The position numbers were made by a program, and so were the translations under genes. From IMG/VR virus record IMGVR_UViG_3300037042_003141, positions 1-35,634 of that record: a stretch of 35,634 nucleotides of DNA; one strand, 5' to 3'. The notes below the pieces were generated by a model. The model worked only from the letters and a program-made list of their open reading frames with translations. It had not been told where the DNA came from and made no database searches. The stretch comes from a virus. Shown in pieces: positions 8,256 through 14,124 of this stretch (position 1 is the stretch's first letter; the number at the start of each line of letters is the position of its first letter).

Positions 8256-8432
8256 TTATTCGTAAGCAAAGCCGTTGCCCGGAAGGCAGATGGCTTGATA
8301 GTTAATGGGACCGTCATTCTTGGGTATTGTTTTCGCAACTTCTTCACAAGCACCCTTGGCGTCATAGAAGCCCAATGGTTGGCTATCAATTCCCCACGGC
8401 GTTATGATCGTTAATAACAACATCCAAGTCAT
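8256..8432 (-). CDS. Small probable exported or membrane protein (58 aa)
   Basis: A 58-residue reading frame starting at the ATG at 8432, which overlaps the upstream stop by four bases (ATGA). The first residues, MTWMLLLTIITPWGIDSQPL, are hydrophobic like a short signal or anchor. The rest holds two cysteines (GACEEVAKT and AICLPGNG) that could pair outside the cytoplasm. I have the impression of similar short phage proteins with the order leader, Cys, Cys, but cannot name the family. The next gene follows after 13 bases with its own ribosome site. Confidence 0.6.
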   Translation of the reverse strand: MTWMLLLTIITPWGIDSQPLGFYDAKGACEEVAKTIPKNDGPINYQAICLPGNGFAYE

Positions 8433-8674
8433 TTTTTGTCAGTGCCTTTACCGAACACGTTCCAGCCAAATTGACCGGGCTGGATCTGCTCCGCCCAAGG
8501 CATCGGTTCCGTCCATGTGCGAATGGCCTCCTCATTGAGCTGGTATGTGCGCTCACGGGCCTTCGCCATTTCGATCTTCACCTTGAGCAGTTCATTCTCC
8601 ACCTTGAGCTTTTGAAGCTCGTCAGACACAGGGATGCCCCACATCTGCATCCAGTATTTCATAAATTCAGGCAT
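8429..8674 (-). CDS. Small helical hypothetical protein (81 aa)
   Basis: An 81-residue protein with a strong ribosome site (GGAGGGG just before the ATG). The N-terminus MPEFMKYWMQMWGIPVSDEL is amphipathic. A long helix follows (LQKLKVENELLKVKIEMAKA), and the C-terminus is Trp-rich (TWTEPMPWAEQIQPGQFGWN). The combination suggests membrane-surface association, which is speculation. No family recognised. Confidence 0.65.
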   Translation of the reverse strand: MPEFMKYWMQMWGIPVSDELQKLKVENELLKVKIEMAKARERTYQLNEEAIRTWTEPMPWAEQIQPGQFGWNVFGKGTDKK

Positions 8675-8684
8675 ATCCCCTCCT

Positions 8685-9011
8685 TCACGCCGAAGCGCAT
8701 TTGATGCTGGTGGTGTTAACTTGGCCGTCCTTATATTCCGTCACGCCAAGCCCGACATTCGCGTTGAAATCATACATCATCACGAAGGTTCCGTATTTGC
8801 CTTCCTGCTTGACGTAAAGCTTCGGTTCCACAAATTCCGCCTTGGCATCGTAATATTTTTTGTCGGCCCACTGAATGGCAACTTTGTTATCAGTGATTGA
8901 CACAACGAAAGTCTCACCCGCGCTCGTCGTACAGCCGAGCATAAAAGATGAAGCTTTAACCGGCGTTGACACCAGAAGTGCTGCCGCCATCAGACACATG
9001 CGAAGTTTCAT
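8685..9011 (-). CDS. Probable secreted or periplasmic protein of unknown function
   Basis: A 108-residue protein from the ATG at 9011, with AGGATTGGAAAAT upstream. It opens with a clear signal peptide: MKLRM, a hydrophobic stretch CLMAAALLVST and a likely cleavage site after PVKA. The mature part is beta-rich and has two cysteines, one near its start (LGCTTSAG) and one near its end (SIKCASA), which could form a disulfide. An exported protein inside an early phage operon might act at the envelope, for example against superinfection. That is inference only. The end of the following gene's frame overlaps its 5' end. Confidence 0.7.
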   Translation of the reverse strand: MKLRMCLMAAALLVSTPVKASSFMLGCTTSAGETFVVSITDNKVAIQWADKKYYDAKAEFVEPKLYVKQEGKYGTFVMMYDFNANVGLGVTEYKDGQVNTTSIKCASA

Positions 9012-9195
9012 ATTTTCCAATCCTGTTCAAATAAATGATTGCATTCAACCGGTCTATCTCAGTGCGCAAGCTGTTAATCTCGACCACTGCCTCGACCATC
9101 ACCGGCATTATGCTGCATCGCGCATCTGCCTGTGCCTTTGTCTCTGTCGGCCACCCGTTAATGAGGCGGAAGGTTATGTCTTCTTCATTGTACAT
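8956..9195 (-). CDS. Small hypothetical protein (79 aa), overlapping
   Basis: A 79-residue frame starting MYNEEDITFRLINGWPTETK. Residues 1-60 look like real protein, with a helix at VEAVVEINSLRTEIDRLNAI. The last 18 residues overlap the signal peptide region of the next gene in another frame (56-base overlap), which is longer than elsewhere in this array. The start is well placed 12 bases after the preceding gene. No family recognised. Confidence 0.55.
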   Translation of the reverse strand: MYNEEDITFRLINGWPTETKAQADARCSIMPVMVEAVVEINSLRTEIDRLNAIIYLNRIGKYETSHVSDGGSTSGVNAG

Positions 9196-9207
9196 GCGCC
9201 CACCCGA

Positions 9208-9435
9208 TCAGATAATTAACTTCGGTTTTTCTTCCGTCTCAAGCCGCCTAACAGCCTCTTCAAACACGCCAATCTTGATCATGTCGCGCAAGAACATGTC
9301 CATCTGAAAGACGATCTCAGCCAGACCCGCCATGCGTTGTTGAGCCAGTTCCATTGCCTTCTCGCCGTCCTCGAACATTCTTTTCAAGCGTTCGATCTCT
9401 TCCTGCGCGTTAAACTCTTTTGTGCCTTCGCTCAT
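9208..9435 (-). CDS. Small helical hypothetical protein (75 aa)
   Basis: A 75-residue protein that is almost entirely helical and charged (EEIERLKRMFEDGEKAMELA, then FLRDMIKIGVFEEAVRRLET). Its ATG lies three bases beyond the stop of the HTH gene with AAGG upstream. It may be an oligomeric regulator or adaptor, but nothing specific identifies it. Confidence 0.65.
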   Translation of the reverse strand: MSEGTKEFNAQEEIERLKRMFEDGEKAMELAQQRMAGLAEIVFQMDMFLRDMIKIGVFEEAVRRLETEEKPKLII

Positions 9436-9438
9436 TCT

Positions 9439-9615
9439 TCATGCCTTTCTCAGTGATTTTGGTGCGCGGTGGCGATAGGCACCTATGAATTTTAAGACAT
9501 ACCCAACTGTTGTATTGGACACGCCCATGATTTGTCCAATTTCAGTATAAGTGAAACCTTTTTTGTGCATTGCGCGGATTTTATCCGCATCTTTGTCAGT
9601 CAGAGATTTTTTCAT
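9439..9615 (-). CDS. Small HTH DNA-binding protein (58 aa)
   Basis: A 58-residue basic protein starting MKKSLTDKDADKIRAMHKKG. The segment FTYTEIGQIMGVSNTTVGYV (21-40) is a clear helix-turn-helix of the resolvase/Hin type. The ATG shares a base with the upstream stop (TGATG), so translation is coupled. As the second gene behind the divergent promoter region, it is a good candidate for an early transcription regulator, though its operator is unknown. Confidence 0.78.
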   Translation of the reverse strand: MKKSLTDKDADKIRAMHKKGFTYTEIGQIMGVSNTTVGYVLKFIGAYRHRAPKSLRKA

Positions 9616-9866
9616 CAGCTATCCAAAAATTGCTTATAGGCTTCCAAAGACACGCTTTCCAAAAGCTCCAAAATCTCTTCTTCAGCGTCCTCGTTCTCGT
9701 CAACAATTTGCCCCACTGCCAAACTAGCTATTTGGCTGGCGGCAATCAGGTACTTGGCCTGCTCAACAGGGTCCATCCCCCGAAACTGCGGGGTCAGTGA
9801 AATCTTTATGAGTGAAGGCCTGTTGCCGTTCTCATAAAATTCAATTGAACCGATAATGGATTTCAC
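9615..9866 (-). CDS. First gene of the leftward early operon, hypothetical (83 aa)
   Basis: I choose the GTG at 9866 because AGGGGGGG lies five bases upstream; the frame stays open 11 codons further but without a start signal. The 83-residue product starts MKSIIGSIEFYENGNRPSLI. It has a beta-like N-terminus and an acidic helical C-terminus (DENEDAEEEILELLESVSLE). No family recognised. Being first in the operon suggests an early function. Confidence 0.65.
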   Translation of the reverse strand: MKSIIGSIEFYENGNRPSLIKISLTPQFRGMDPVEQAKYLIAASQIASLAVGQIVDENEDAEEEILELLESVSLEAYKQFLDS

Positions 9867-9889
9867 TATTCCCCCCCTGATTTGCAGCC

Positions 9890-9949
9890 AGTATAACATA
9901 TTTCTCAGGCAATTGGCGCATTATCCCCAGTTTTAACATAATTGCACAA
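9890..9949 (-). promoter_or_regulatory. Candidate promoters for the leftward early operon
   Basis: Two candidates are visible on the minus strand. One is TTGTGC (9949-9944) and GATAAT (9925-9920) with an 18-base spacer. The other is an extended -10, TGTTATACT, with its hexamer at 9895-9890 and no good -35. Both lie 25-85 bases before the GTG at 9866, and nothing else in the gap would drive this operon. Confidence 0.4.
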
Positions 9950-9974
9950 AATGGGTTTTGTGTGCATTAGAGGG

Positions 9975-10004
9975 TTGCAAGGCACCCGAATACGGGCGTA
10001 ATGT
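9975..10004 (+). promoter_or_regulatory. Early promoter/operator element, copy 1
   Basis: TTGCAA and TAATGT are 18 bases apart, and the spacer contains the palindrome CCCGAATACGGG. The element is repeated upstream of two further plus-strand genes at 10888 and 13009, each 51-57 bases (from the ATACGGG core) before a start codon. Copies 1 and 2 also share the downstream sequence GTTATTGATT. The repeated -35-like hexamer plus palindrome suggests a regulated promoter with an operator in its spacer. The regulator is unknown. Confidence 0.6.
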
Positions 10005-10040
10005 CTGGTTATTGATTGATTTGAAACAAGGAACCTAGAC

Positions 10041-10559
10041 ATGAACGCTCAGCTCAAAATTGCTCTCGACGCCATCAAGCCAGAACTGGCTGCCCGTTAC
10101 GAAGCCCAAATCCGCCGCCAGTATGAAGTCCTGCTGGAAAAGTTCGGCCCCACCTTCAAGGGTGCCGCCAGTGCTTGGGGCTACACTGGCAACTGGCAGA
10201 CTGTCTGCCCCCTGCTGGTCAACATCGTGGAAGATGAAGCGCGGTTTGTGCATTCTCCAAAAATTCTCTCCGAAAAGAAGCTTGCCAAGTTCAGCGAGCA
10301 GCAGGCTCACTTCGCAGTCGAAAGCTGGGCCGCCAAGATCGACGGCAAGCTGGGCGAATTGGACAGCGTCTCGGTCAACAAATTTGGCAACTGCGCCTTC
10401 GTGATCTTCGGCAGCCGCAACGGCAAGGCCATCAAGATTGAGCAGTCGGTGGTCCTGAAGTACAGCAACCGGGGCAAGCTCTTTAACCAGTTCCCGGCTC
10501 ACATATACGTTGACGGCAAGTTCATCAGCGAGGCCAAGTACAAGGCACTCTTCGCCTGA
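10041..10559 (+). CDS. Hypothetical early protein (172 aa)
   Basis: A 172-residue protein with start ATG and AAGGA eight bases upstream. It begins MNAQLKIALDAIKPELAARY and is helical for the first 45 residues, followed by a mixed region with WGYTGNWQTVCPLL and a beta-rich C-terminal half (VSVNKFGNCAFVIFGSRNGK). It ends in an Ala/Lys-rich helix. I do not recognise the family. It is the first rightward gene, driven by copy 1 of the repeated promoter and followed by a GC hairpin, so it appears to be a single-gene transcription unit. An early role in host takeover is plausible but unsupported. Confidence 0.75.
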   Translation: MNAQLKIALDAIKPELAARYEAQIRRQYEVLLEKFGPTFKGAASAWGYTGNWQTVCPLLVNIVEDEARFVHSPKILSEKKLAKFSEQQAHFAVESWAAKIDGKLGELDSVSVNKFGNCAFVIFGSRNGKAIKIEQSVVLKYSNRGKLFNQFPAHIYVDGKFISEAKYKALFA

Positions 10560-10566
10560 CACCGGC

Positions 10567-10588
10567 GGGGGCTTCGGCCCCCCCCCCC
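10567..10588 (+). terminator. GC hairpin with UUCG loop and C-tract
   Basis: GGGGGC-TTCG-GCCCCC forms a six-pair stem with a very stable UUCG tetraloop seven bases after the previous stop. It runs into an 11-base C tract rather than T residues, so it is not a textbook intrinsic terminator. It could instead stabilise the 3' end of the upstream mRNA or pause polymerase before the next gene. Confidence 0.5.
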
Positions 10589-10618
10589 ACCACCACCCAT
10601 CCCAGACAGGAACCCACC

Positions 10619-10879
10619 ATGAAAAACCTCATCGCCCCCATCGTCCACGGCAACGGCACCTCCAAGTCCGCGTTGCTTGAGCAGCAACTTGGGATCATGA
10701 ATAACCTTCGCAGCGTGCTGAAGGCCATGAGAGAGGCCACGCCCAATGGCCGTGATTATTACCCGGTGTCGGCGGATGCGGTCGTCGAAGCCCGCGATGC
10801 CTTCAACGAGCGGTACAACGCGATCAACCAGATCTTTGCCGACTTTGAAAAAATTGCTTTGGAAATTCACAAACAGTGA
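10619..10879 (+). CDS. Small conserved-looking phage protein (86 aa)
   Basis: An 86-residue protein (MKNLIAPIVHGNGTSKSALL at the start) with AGGA seven bases before the ATG. The opening IVHGNGTS and the helical remainder (EQQLGIMNNLRSVLKAMREA, later ARDAFNERYNAINQIFADFE) resemble uncharacterised phage proteins I have seen, without a known role. It lies between the C-tract hairpin and promoter copy 2. Confidence 0.7.
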   Translation: MKNLIAPIVHGNGTSKSALLEQQLGIMNNLRSVLKAMREATPNGRDYYPVSADAVVEARDAFNERYNAINQIFADFEKIALEIHKQ

Positions 10880-10887
10880 TTTTCCTC

Positions 10888-10917
10888 TTGCCACGGCCCC
10901 GGATACGGGCGTACTGT
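10888..10917 (+). promoter_or_regulatory. Early promoter/operator element, copy 2
   Basis: TTGCCA and TACTGT with an 18-base spacer containing CCCCGGATACGGGCG. The ATACGGGCG core and the downstream GTTATTGATTTGAA match copy 1. It starts nine bases after the previous stop and serves the gene at 10955. The palindrome is slightly degraded by one base compared with copies 1 and 3. Confidence 0.58.
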
Positions 10918-10954
10918 CCAGTTATTGATTTGAACCAGTAAACGGAGAAACACC

Positions 10955-11341
10955 ATGCACTGCCACGAATTTGCCAACCGCCCCTCACGCATCCAGATCA
11001 GCAACGCGCTGGTCGCCGCCATCAAGGCCGGTCACCCGCACATCGCCATCATCTGGGGCGAGAACGAAATTGAAGCCGTCCGGTATCCCCACGGGTACGT
11101 TGGTAACGGTTTCATCAAGAACGTCAGCGGTCATGACGTTGTAGAAAAGATTGTAAAAACCTTAAAGCAGGAGACGAAATTGACCATCATCACGCGCTAT
11201 GCCCCGCCCCCAATCCCCGAACGCTCTTGCGATTGGTATGCCTACGTTGACGGGTCTGACGAGGATGCACCGGTCGGTTACGGTGCCACCGAAGCCGAGG
11301 CCATTGAAGAGCTGAAGTTTATTTTGGAGGAACAAAAATGA
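10955..11341 (+). CDS. Hypothetical early protein (128 aa)
   Basis: A 128-residue protein with GGAG seven bases before the ATG. The N-terminal half (residues 1-70) includes an odd His-rich start (MHCHEFANRPSRIQI). The C-terminal part, from about 75, reads ITRYAPPPIPERSCDWYAYV followed by DGSDEDAPVGYGATEAEAIE, a small alpha/beta module I recognise from many short phage proteins. Function unknown. The last base of the stop overlaps the next ATG in a four-base ATGA junction, so the two genes form an operon. Confidence 0.72.
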   Translation: MHCHEFANRPSRIQISNALVAAIKAGHPHIAIIWGENEIEAVRYPHGYVGNGFIKNVSGHDVVEKIVKTLKQETKLTIITRYAPPPIPERSCDWYAYVDGSDEDAPVGYGATEAEAIEELKFILEEQK

Positions 11342-11559
11342 GACACCTGAACACCATCATCGTTTCAAACGAAGCCATGAGCGCAGCTTTCTGGTACATC
11401 ATAAATAACATCGCGAAGGACAAAATCCCTGCTAATGGGGCGAAAGAAATCCTCAGAAATCTTGATGCCGCGATGAAGGAATGCCGGTACCACATTGGCA
11501 CGGATCCTTGGGATCACGACCCCCGCGCCGATAAGGCCGCATCAATCCACGCCGGTTAA
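11338..11559 (+). CDS. Small hypothetical protein (73 aa)
   Basis: A 73-residue protein with a strong ribosome site (GGAGG six bases before the ATG). It begins MRHLNTIIVSNEAMSAAFWY, is helical up to about residue 50 and ends in a polar tail rich in His and Asp (GTDPWDHDPRADKAASIHAG). It is coupled to the preceding gene. No family recognised. It ends six bases from an opposing gene without an obvious terminator. Confidence 0.65.
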   Translation: MRHLNTIIVSNEAMSAAFWYIINNIAKDKIPANGAKEILRNLDAAMKECRYHIGTDPWDHDPRADKAASIHAG

Positions 11560-11564
11560 TAACA

Positions 11565-11819
11565 TCAGGGGCGGAAGCTCAGGGCGCGTTTGGCATCCCT
11601 GAGTTCCGCCTCAACTTCATCCAGCCTCATATGCAACAAATCAATTTCATCTTGCATCAGCAAGATTGTGGATCCCAGCTCGGTAAAAGCATCCAAGGGC
11701 GGCGAGTGGGCTATCCAATTCCGCGTTTCGTGAACCGTCATCGCATGGCGATGGTGAGGCTGCTCCAACCAATTGGTCCATTCGTTCATGGCCGAATTTA
11801 CAAGCCGGGAGAGGTTCAT
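11565..11819 (-). CDS. Small helical hypothetical protein (84 aa)
   Basis: Started at the ATG at 11819, which overlaps the upstream stop (ATGA); the longer open frame would invade that gene. The 84-residue product contains MNEWTNWLEQPHHRHAMTVH and a C-terminal coiled-coil-like segment (LLMQDEIDLLHMRLDEVEAE). No family recognised. It is the last of three minus-strand genes inserted in an otherwise rightward region. Confidence 0.6.
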   Translation of the reverse strand: MNLSRLVNSAMNEWTNWLEQPHHRHAMTVHETRNWIAHSPPLDAFTELGSTILLMQDEIDLLHMRLDEVEAELRDAKRALSFRP

Positions 11820-12025
11820 GTGATGCCCCTGAGGCGAAGCCGGTTCTCGGCCTCCAGTGCGCGCCTGCGCCATCGATCTGCGTCCCGTTCGCGGTCGCGG
11901 AGAAGTTCAATTTGCAATTCAATACGGTTTGCCGCCTCAGATAACAGGCGGGTGAGCCGAGGGGTTGCCCCCTCGACTTTAACCGTTGCCTGTTGCCGAA
12001 GGGCGGTGATCAGCTCGTCTGTCAT
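11816..12025 (-). CDS. Small coiled-coil hypothetical protein (69 aa)
   Basis: A 69-residue Arg/Glu-rich protein, almost fully helical (AANRIELQIELLRDRERDAD, then RWRRRALEAENRLRLRGIT). The N-terminus reads MTDELITALRQQATVKVEGA. It overlaps its neighbours by four bases on each side. The Arg density would suit a nucleic-acid or protein-binding helix, but no family can be named. Confidence 0.62.
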   Translation of the reverse strand: MTDELITALRQQATVKVEGATPRLTRLLSEAANRIELQIELLRDRERDADRWRRRALEAENRLRLRGIT

Positions 12026-12234
12026 GCGGCGGCTGTATCACCGGGCAGGGCTTCAGACAAGTCTGCCTTCACCTTCTTCTTTAACCCATGTCGTTTTTCA
12101 GGGTGGACGGCAAAGTAGGCCGCCGTGATGCTGACGCCAAATTTTTTAGCAATCTGGGAGTAAGGCGCACCGGTCAGCCGCATCGCGCAAGCTTCTGGGT
12201 GCCAAGACCCTTTGGTCTTATTTTCATTTTCCAT
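12022..12234 (-). CDS. Small HTH DNA-binding protein (70 aa)
   Basis: A 70-residue basic protein. The segment YSQIAKKFGVSITAAYFAVH (25-44) is a helix-turn-helix, preceded by HPEACAMRLTGAP. The C-terminus contains EKRHGLKKKVKADLSEALPG. It is the lead gene of a three-gene minus-strand unit divergent from the transglycosylase gene, so it could regulate either side. The ATGA overlap with the next gene supports the frame. Confidence 0.72.
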   Translation of the reverse strand: MENENKTKGSWHPEACAMRLTGAPYSQIAKKFGVSITAAYFAVHPEKRHGLKKKVKADLSEALPGDTAAA

Positions 12235-12293
12235 GCGTTAACATCATGGATCATTAACCAAAGGCCGTCAACATTCTGCCTTGCTTTACCCAT
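12174..12293 (-). CDS. Possible short ORF or leader peptide (39 aa)
   Basis: An ATG at 12293 preceded by GGAGAAAGAAG opens a 39-codon frame (MGKARQNVDGLWLMIHDVNA...) that overlaps the start of the HTH gene in another frame. The ribosome site is better than that of many neighbours. It may be a leader peptide that couples translation into the HTH gene, or chance. Not recognised. Confidence 0.3.
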   Translation of the reverse strand: MGKARQNVDGLWLMIHDVNAWKMKIRPKGLGTQKLARCG

Positions 12294-12342
12294 CTTCTTT
12301 CTCCACCCTTGCGGGTTCCGTTAACAGAAGAGAGCTTTAACC

Positions 12343-12966
12343 ATGCCTTATTACCGATTGGCTATTGCCGTTGCCCTGCTGATGGCCGCCCTGCTGTGGT
12401 CCGCTGTCGCCTTCTCCGCATCGTACTCAAACGATGCCAGCCTTATCGTAAGGCAAGCCGCCTTGCGTCACCATGTGCCGGTGGATTTTGCCTTGCGCGT
12501 TGCCCGCCATGAAACAGGTGGGAAGGGTGGCCGGTGTGGCCTGCGCGGCGCTGCCGGTGAAGTTGGCCCCTTGCAGATCTTACCGTCCACAGCCCGCGCT
12601 ATGGGCTACCGGGGCGTATCTGGTGCCACTTGTGAAGCTCAGACAGACGCTGGCATGGCCCATCTGGCCTATTGCTATCGGAAGACCGCCACCCAATGGC
12701 TTGCGGCTGCCTGCCATAATCAAGGCGTTTCGGTGGCGCACGGTCGCAAAGTCACCCGCGCAGCTCACAGGTATGCCAATGCGGTGACCGGGGCGGCGGT
12801 AAAGACCGCCCAAAAAGCCGCTCAGGTGACCGTGGAGGCCGTTTCTTACCCTGTCCGGGCCGTCACCTCCCCCTTCACTTTTATGGCCCTGCTGGCCCCT
12901 ACCAAGGCGCATGTGAAACCCGCGAAAGTTAAATATAGCTGCAACTGGGTCAACTGCCCGAAATGA
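12343..12966 (+). CDS. Exported lytic transglycosylase (SLT/VirB1-like)
   Basis: A 207-residue protein. The N-terminus (MPYYRLAIAVALLMAALLWS plus AVAFSA) is a signal peptide. The catalytic domain follows: RVARHETGG (about 53-61) supplies the catalytic Glu, EVGPLQILPSTA (72-83) is the conserved GxxQI segment, and AYCYRK with WLAAACHNQG (about 120-128) closes the fold. The last 70 residues, rich in Ala, Val and Lys, end in an unusual CNWVNCPK tail. It should cleave the glycan strands of peptidoglycan in the periplasm. It has its own small transcription unit in the early region, far from the lysis cassette and ended by a good terminator. Confidence 0.87.
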   Translation: MPYYRLAIAVALLMAALLWSAVAFSASYSNDASLIVRQAALRHHVPVDFALRVARHETGGKGGRCGLRGAAGEVGPLQILPSTARAMGYRGVSGATCEAQTDAGMAHLAYCYRKTATQWLAAACHNQGVSVAHGRKVTRAAHRYANAVTGAAVKTAQKAAQVTVEAVSYPVRAVTSPFTFMALLAPTKAHVKPAKVKYSCNWVNCPK

Positions 12967-12982
12967 GCAACAATTTAACAAA

Positions 12983-13006
12983 AGGGGGCTTCGGCCCTCT
13001 TTTTTC
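12983..13006 (+). terminator. Intrinsic terminator after the transglycosylase gene
   Basis: AGGGGGC-TTCG-GCCCTCT forms a seven-pair stem (one G-U) with a UUCG loop, followed at once by six T residues. It is a canonical rho-independent terminator 17 bases after the stop and directly abuts promoter copy 3. Confidence 0.88.
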
Positions 13007-13008
13007 GT

Positions 13009-13037
13009 TTGCAAGCACCCGAATACGGGCGCAAAAG
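13009..13037 (+). promoter_or_regulatory. Early promoter/operator element, copy 3
   Basis: TTGCAA followed by GCACCCGAATACGGGCG, identical in the palindrome to copy 1 but with a 17-base spacer and a poor -10 (CAAAAG). A nearby TAATGC is an alternative. Downstream, AAGCAGA-TGG-TCTGCTT is a perfect seven-base inverted repeat absent from the other copies (13044-13060). The element serves the gene at 13080. Confidence 0.5.
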
Positions 13038-13079
13038 TAATGCAAGCAGATGGTCTGCTTTTGATTTGGAGATTTAGAC

Positions 13080-13340
13080 ATGGCTTACGGAATTGACATC
13101 AACATCGAACTCGAACTCACCCTCAACGACCGTTACCTTCTTATCGTTGGCTCTGCCGTATACGATGTGTACATCGACGAAGGCATTGACCTCGTTGGCA
13201 TTGATGTAGACCTTTACGATGATAATGGCGATTTGGTCGGACATTTTTGCAAACACGAAGGCGAGCTGTTTGATGCCGTGCGTCAACACCTCGCAAAGGG
13301 CAGCTACATTGCCGACAAAATTGCCGAAGCCCGTTTATAA
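13080..13340 (+). CDS. Small acidic hypothetical protein (86 aa)
   Basis: An 86-residue protein with many Asp residues and predicted beta structure (MAYGIDINIELELTLNDRYL, then VDLYDDNGDLVGHFCKHEGE). GGAG lies eight bases before the ATG. It is strongly acidic, as are several phage proteins that mimic DNA, but it is short and this resemblance is only suggestive. First gene of a four-gene operon behind promoter copy 3. Confidence 0.7.
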   Translation: MAYGIDINIELELTLNDRYLLIVGSAVYDVYIDEGIDLVGIDVDLYDDNGDLVGHFCKHEGELFDAVRQHLAKGSYIADKIAEARL

Positions 13341-13362
13341 ACCCAACTAACAGGAGATTGAA

Positions 13363-13665
13363 ATGAACATTCCCAACCTCACGGACTCCCTCGCGGATGA
13401 AATTGGTCGCCTTGATGCCCTGAAAGCTCAGATCGAAGAAAAGCTTTCAGCTCTGAAGGCAGAGTTCAAGGCCACCGGCCTTGACGTTTTGGAAGGCCAG
13501 ATCTTCACCATCAGCCAATCCAAGGCCATTCGCCAAACGCTCGACACCGCCGCTGTTAAGCAGGAGCTGGGCCAGAGCTGGTTTGACGACCATAGCAAGC
13601 TTGCCGAGGTCACGACCGTGCGCGTGAAGGCCAAGGCTCCCAATGTCCTCTATGTGGTGGGGTGA
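13363..13665 (+). CDS. Small conserved phage protein (100 aa)
   Basis: A 100-residue protein whose N-terminal 45 residues form a helix (LADEIGRLDALKAQIEEKLS) and whose C-terminal half follows the pattern DVLEGQIFTISQSKAIRQTL then VKQELG and TTVRVKAKA. I recognise this layout from uncharacterised phage proteins often placed near recombination or replication genes. AGGAG lies six bases before the ATG. Function unknown. Confidence 0.72.
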   Translation: MNIPNLTDSLADEIGRLDALKAQIEEKLSALKAEFKATGLDVLEGQIFTISQSKAIRQTLDTAAVKQELGQSWFDDHSKLAEVTTVRVKAKAPNVLYVVG

Positions 13666-13669
13666 GAAC

Positions 13670-13870
13670 ATGAAAGCTCGTTTTGCTATTAACAACCTTC
13701 TGAACGATGTGATGACAACGCATGGGTGGAGCCGTCAGGAGACGGCCCGCCACATTGGGTGCGGGAAAGATATGCTTTCACATTGGCAAAAGGTTGGCGC
13801 ACCCAAATATATCAAAATTGCGCTGCTGGGCGCGCTCAACGGCCTTCATCTGGTTCAGGTGGAGAATTGA
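13670..13870 (+). CDS. Small HTH protein, Cro/XRE-like (66 aa)
   Basis: Started at the ATG at 13670, four bases after the previous stop. The 66-residue product contains WSRQETARHIGCGKDMLSHW (19-38), a helix-turn-helix of the Cro/XRE type, followed by KYIKIALLGALNGL, which resembles the closing helix of that fold. It may be a repressor or anti-repressor, and the palindromic promoter elements nearby are candidate targets. That link is inference. Confidence 0.72.
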   Translation: MKARFAINNLLNDVMTTHGWSRQETARHIGCGKDMLSHWQKVGAPKYIKIALLGALNGLHLVQVEN

Positions 13871-13871
13871 T

Positions 13872-14093
13872 GTGGAGCGCAAATCCTATCGTGAATTGAT
13901 CAAAGCTTTGGGCGCACACGGGATCCACGTTCTAAGTTTTGAACAGGGCAAAAAACACGGCAAGATGAAAATCACTGATGGTCAGGCAACAGCGATCATC
14001 ATCACCGGCAAATCGCCCAGTGACTTTCGGACGTTAAAAAACATGGTCAGCGATGCGAAGAAGACGCTGCTGGTACACCGGCCACAACAATGA
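13872..14093 (+). CDS. Small hypothetical protein (73 aa), HicA-like layout
   Basis: I use the GTG at 13872, one base after the upstream stop, with GGAG eight bases upstream. The 73-residue product (VERKSYRELIKALGAHGIHV...) has EQGKKHGKMKITDGQATAII followed by GKSPSDFRTLKNMVSDAKK. The order helix, KHGK strand, strand, then a Pro-Ser-Asp helix resembles small phage proteins with a double-stranded RNA-binding-like fold (as in HicA), but the catalytic His is not placed convincingly. Left as hypothetical. Confidence 0.65.
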   Translation: MERKSYRELIKALGAHGIHVLSFEQGKKHGKMKITDGQATAIIITGKSPSDFRTLKNMVSDAKKTLLVHRPQQ

Positions 14094-14097
14094 GATA

Positions 14098-14124
14098 AGC
14101 CCCCTTTTGGGGGCTTTTCTTTAT
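14098..14124. terminator. Terminator between convergent operons
   Basis: AGCCCCC-TTTT-GGGGGCT forms a seven-pair perfect stem followed on the plus strand by TTTCTTTATT. It ends the rightward operon. On the minus strand the downstream sequence has few T residues, so it is weaker for transcription from the helicase gene. Confidence 0.85.

Noticed and set aside
13872-14093. HicA toxin call for the 73-residue protein
   Set aside because: The KHGK segment and layout are reminiscent of HicA, but there is no HicB partner next to it and the catalytic His is not clearly placed.
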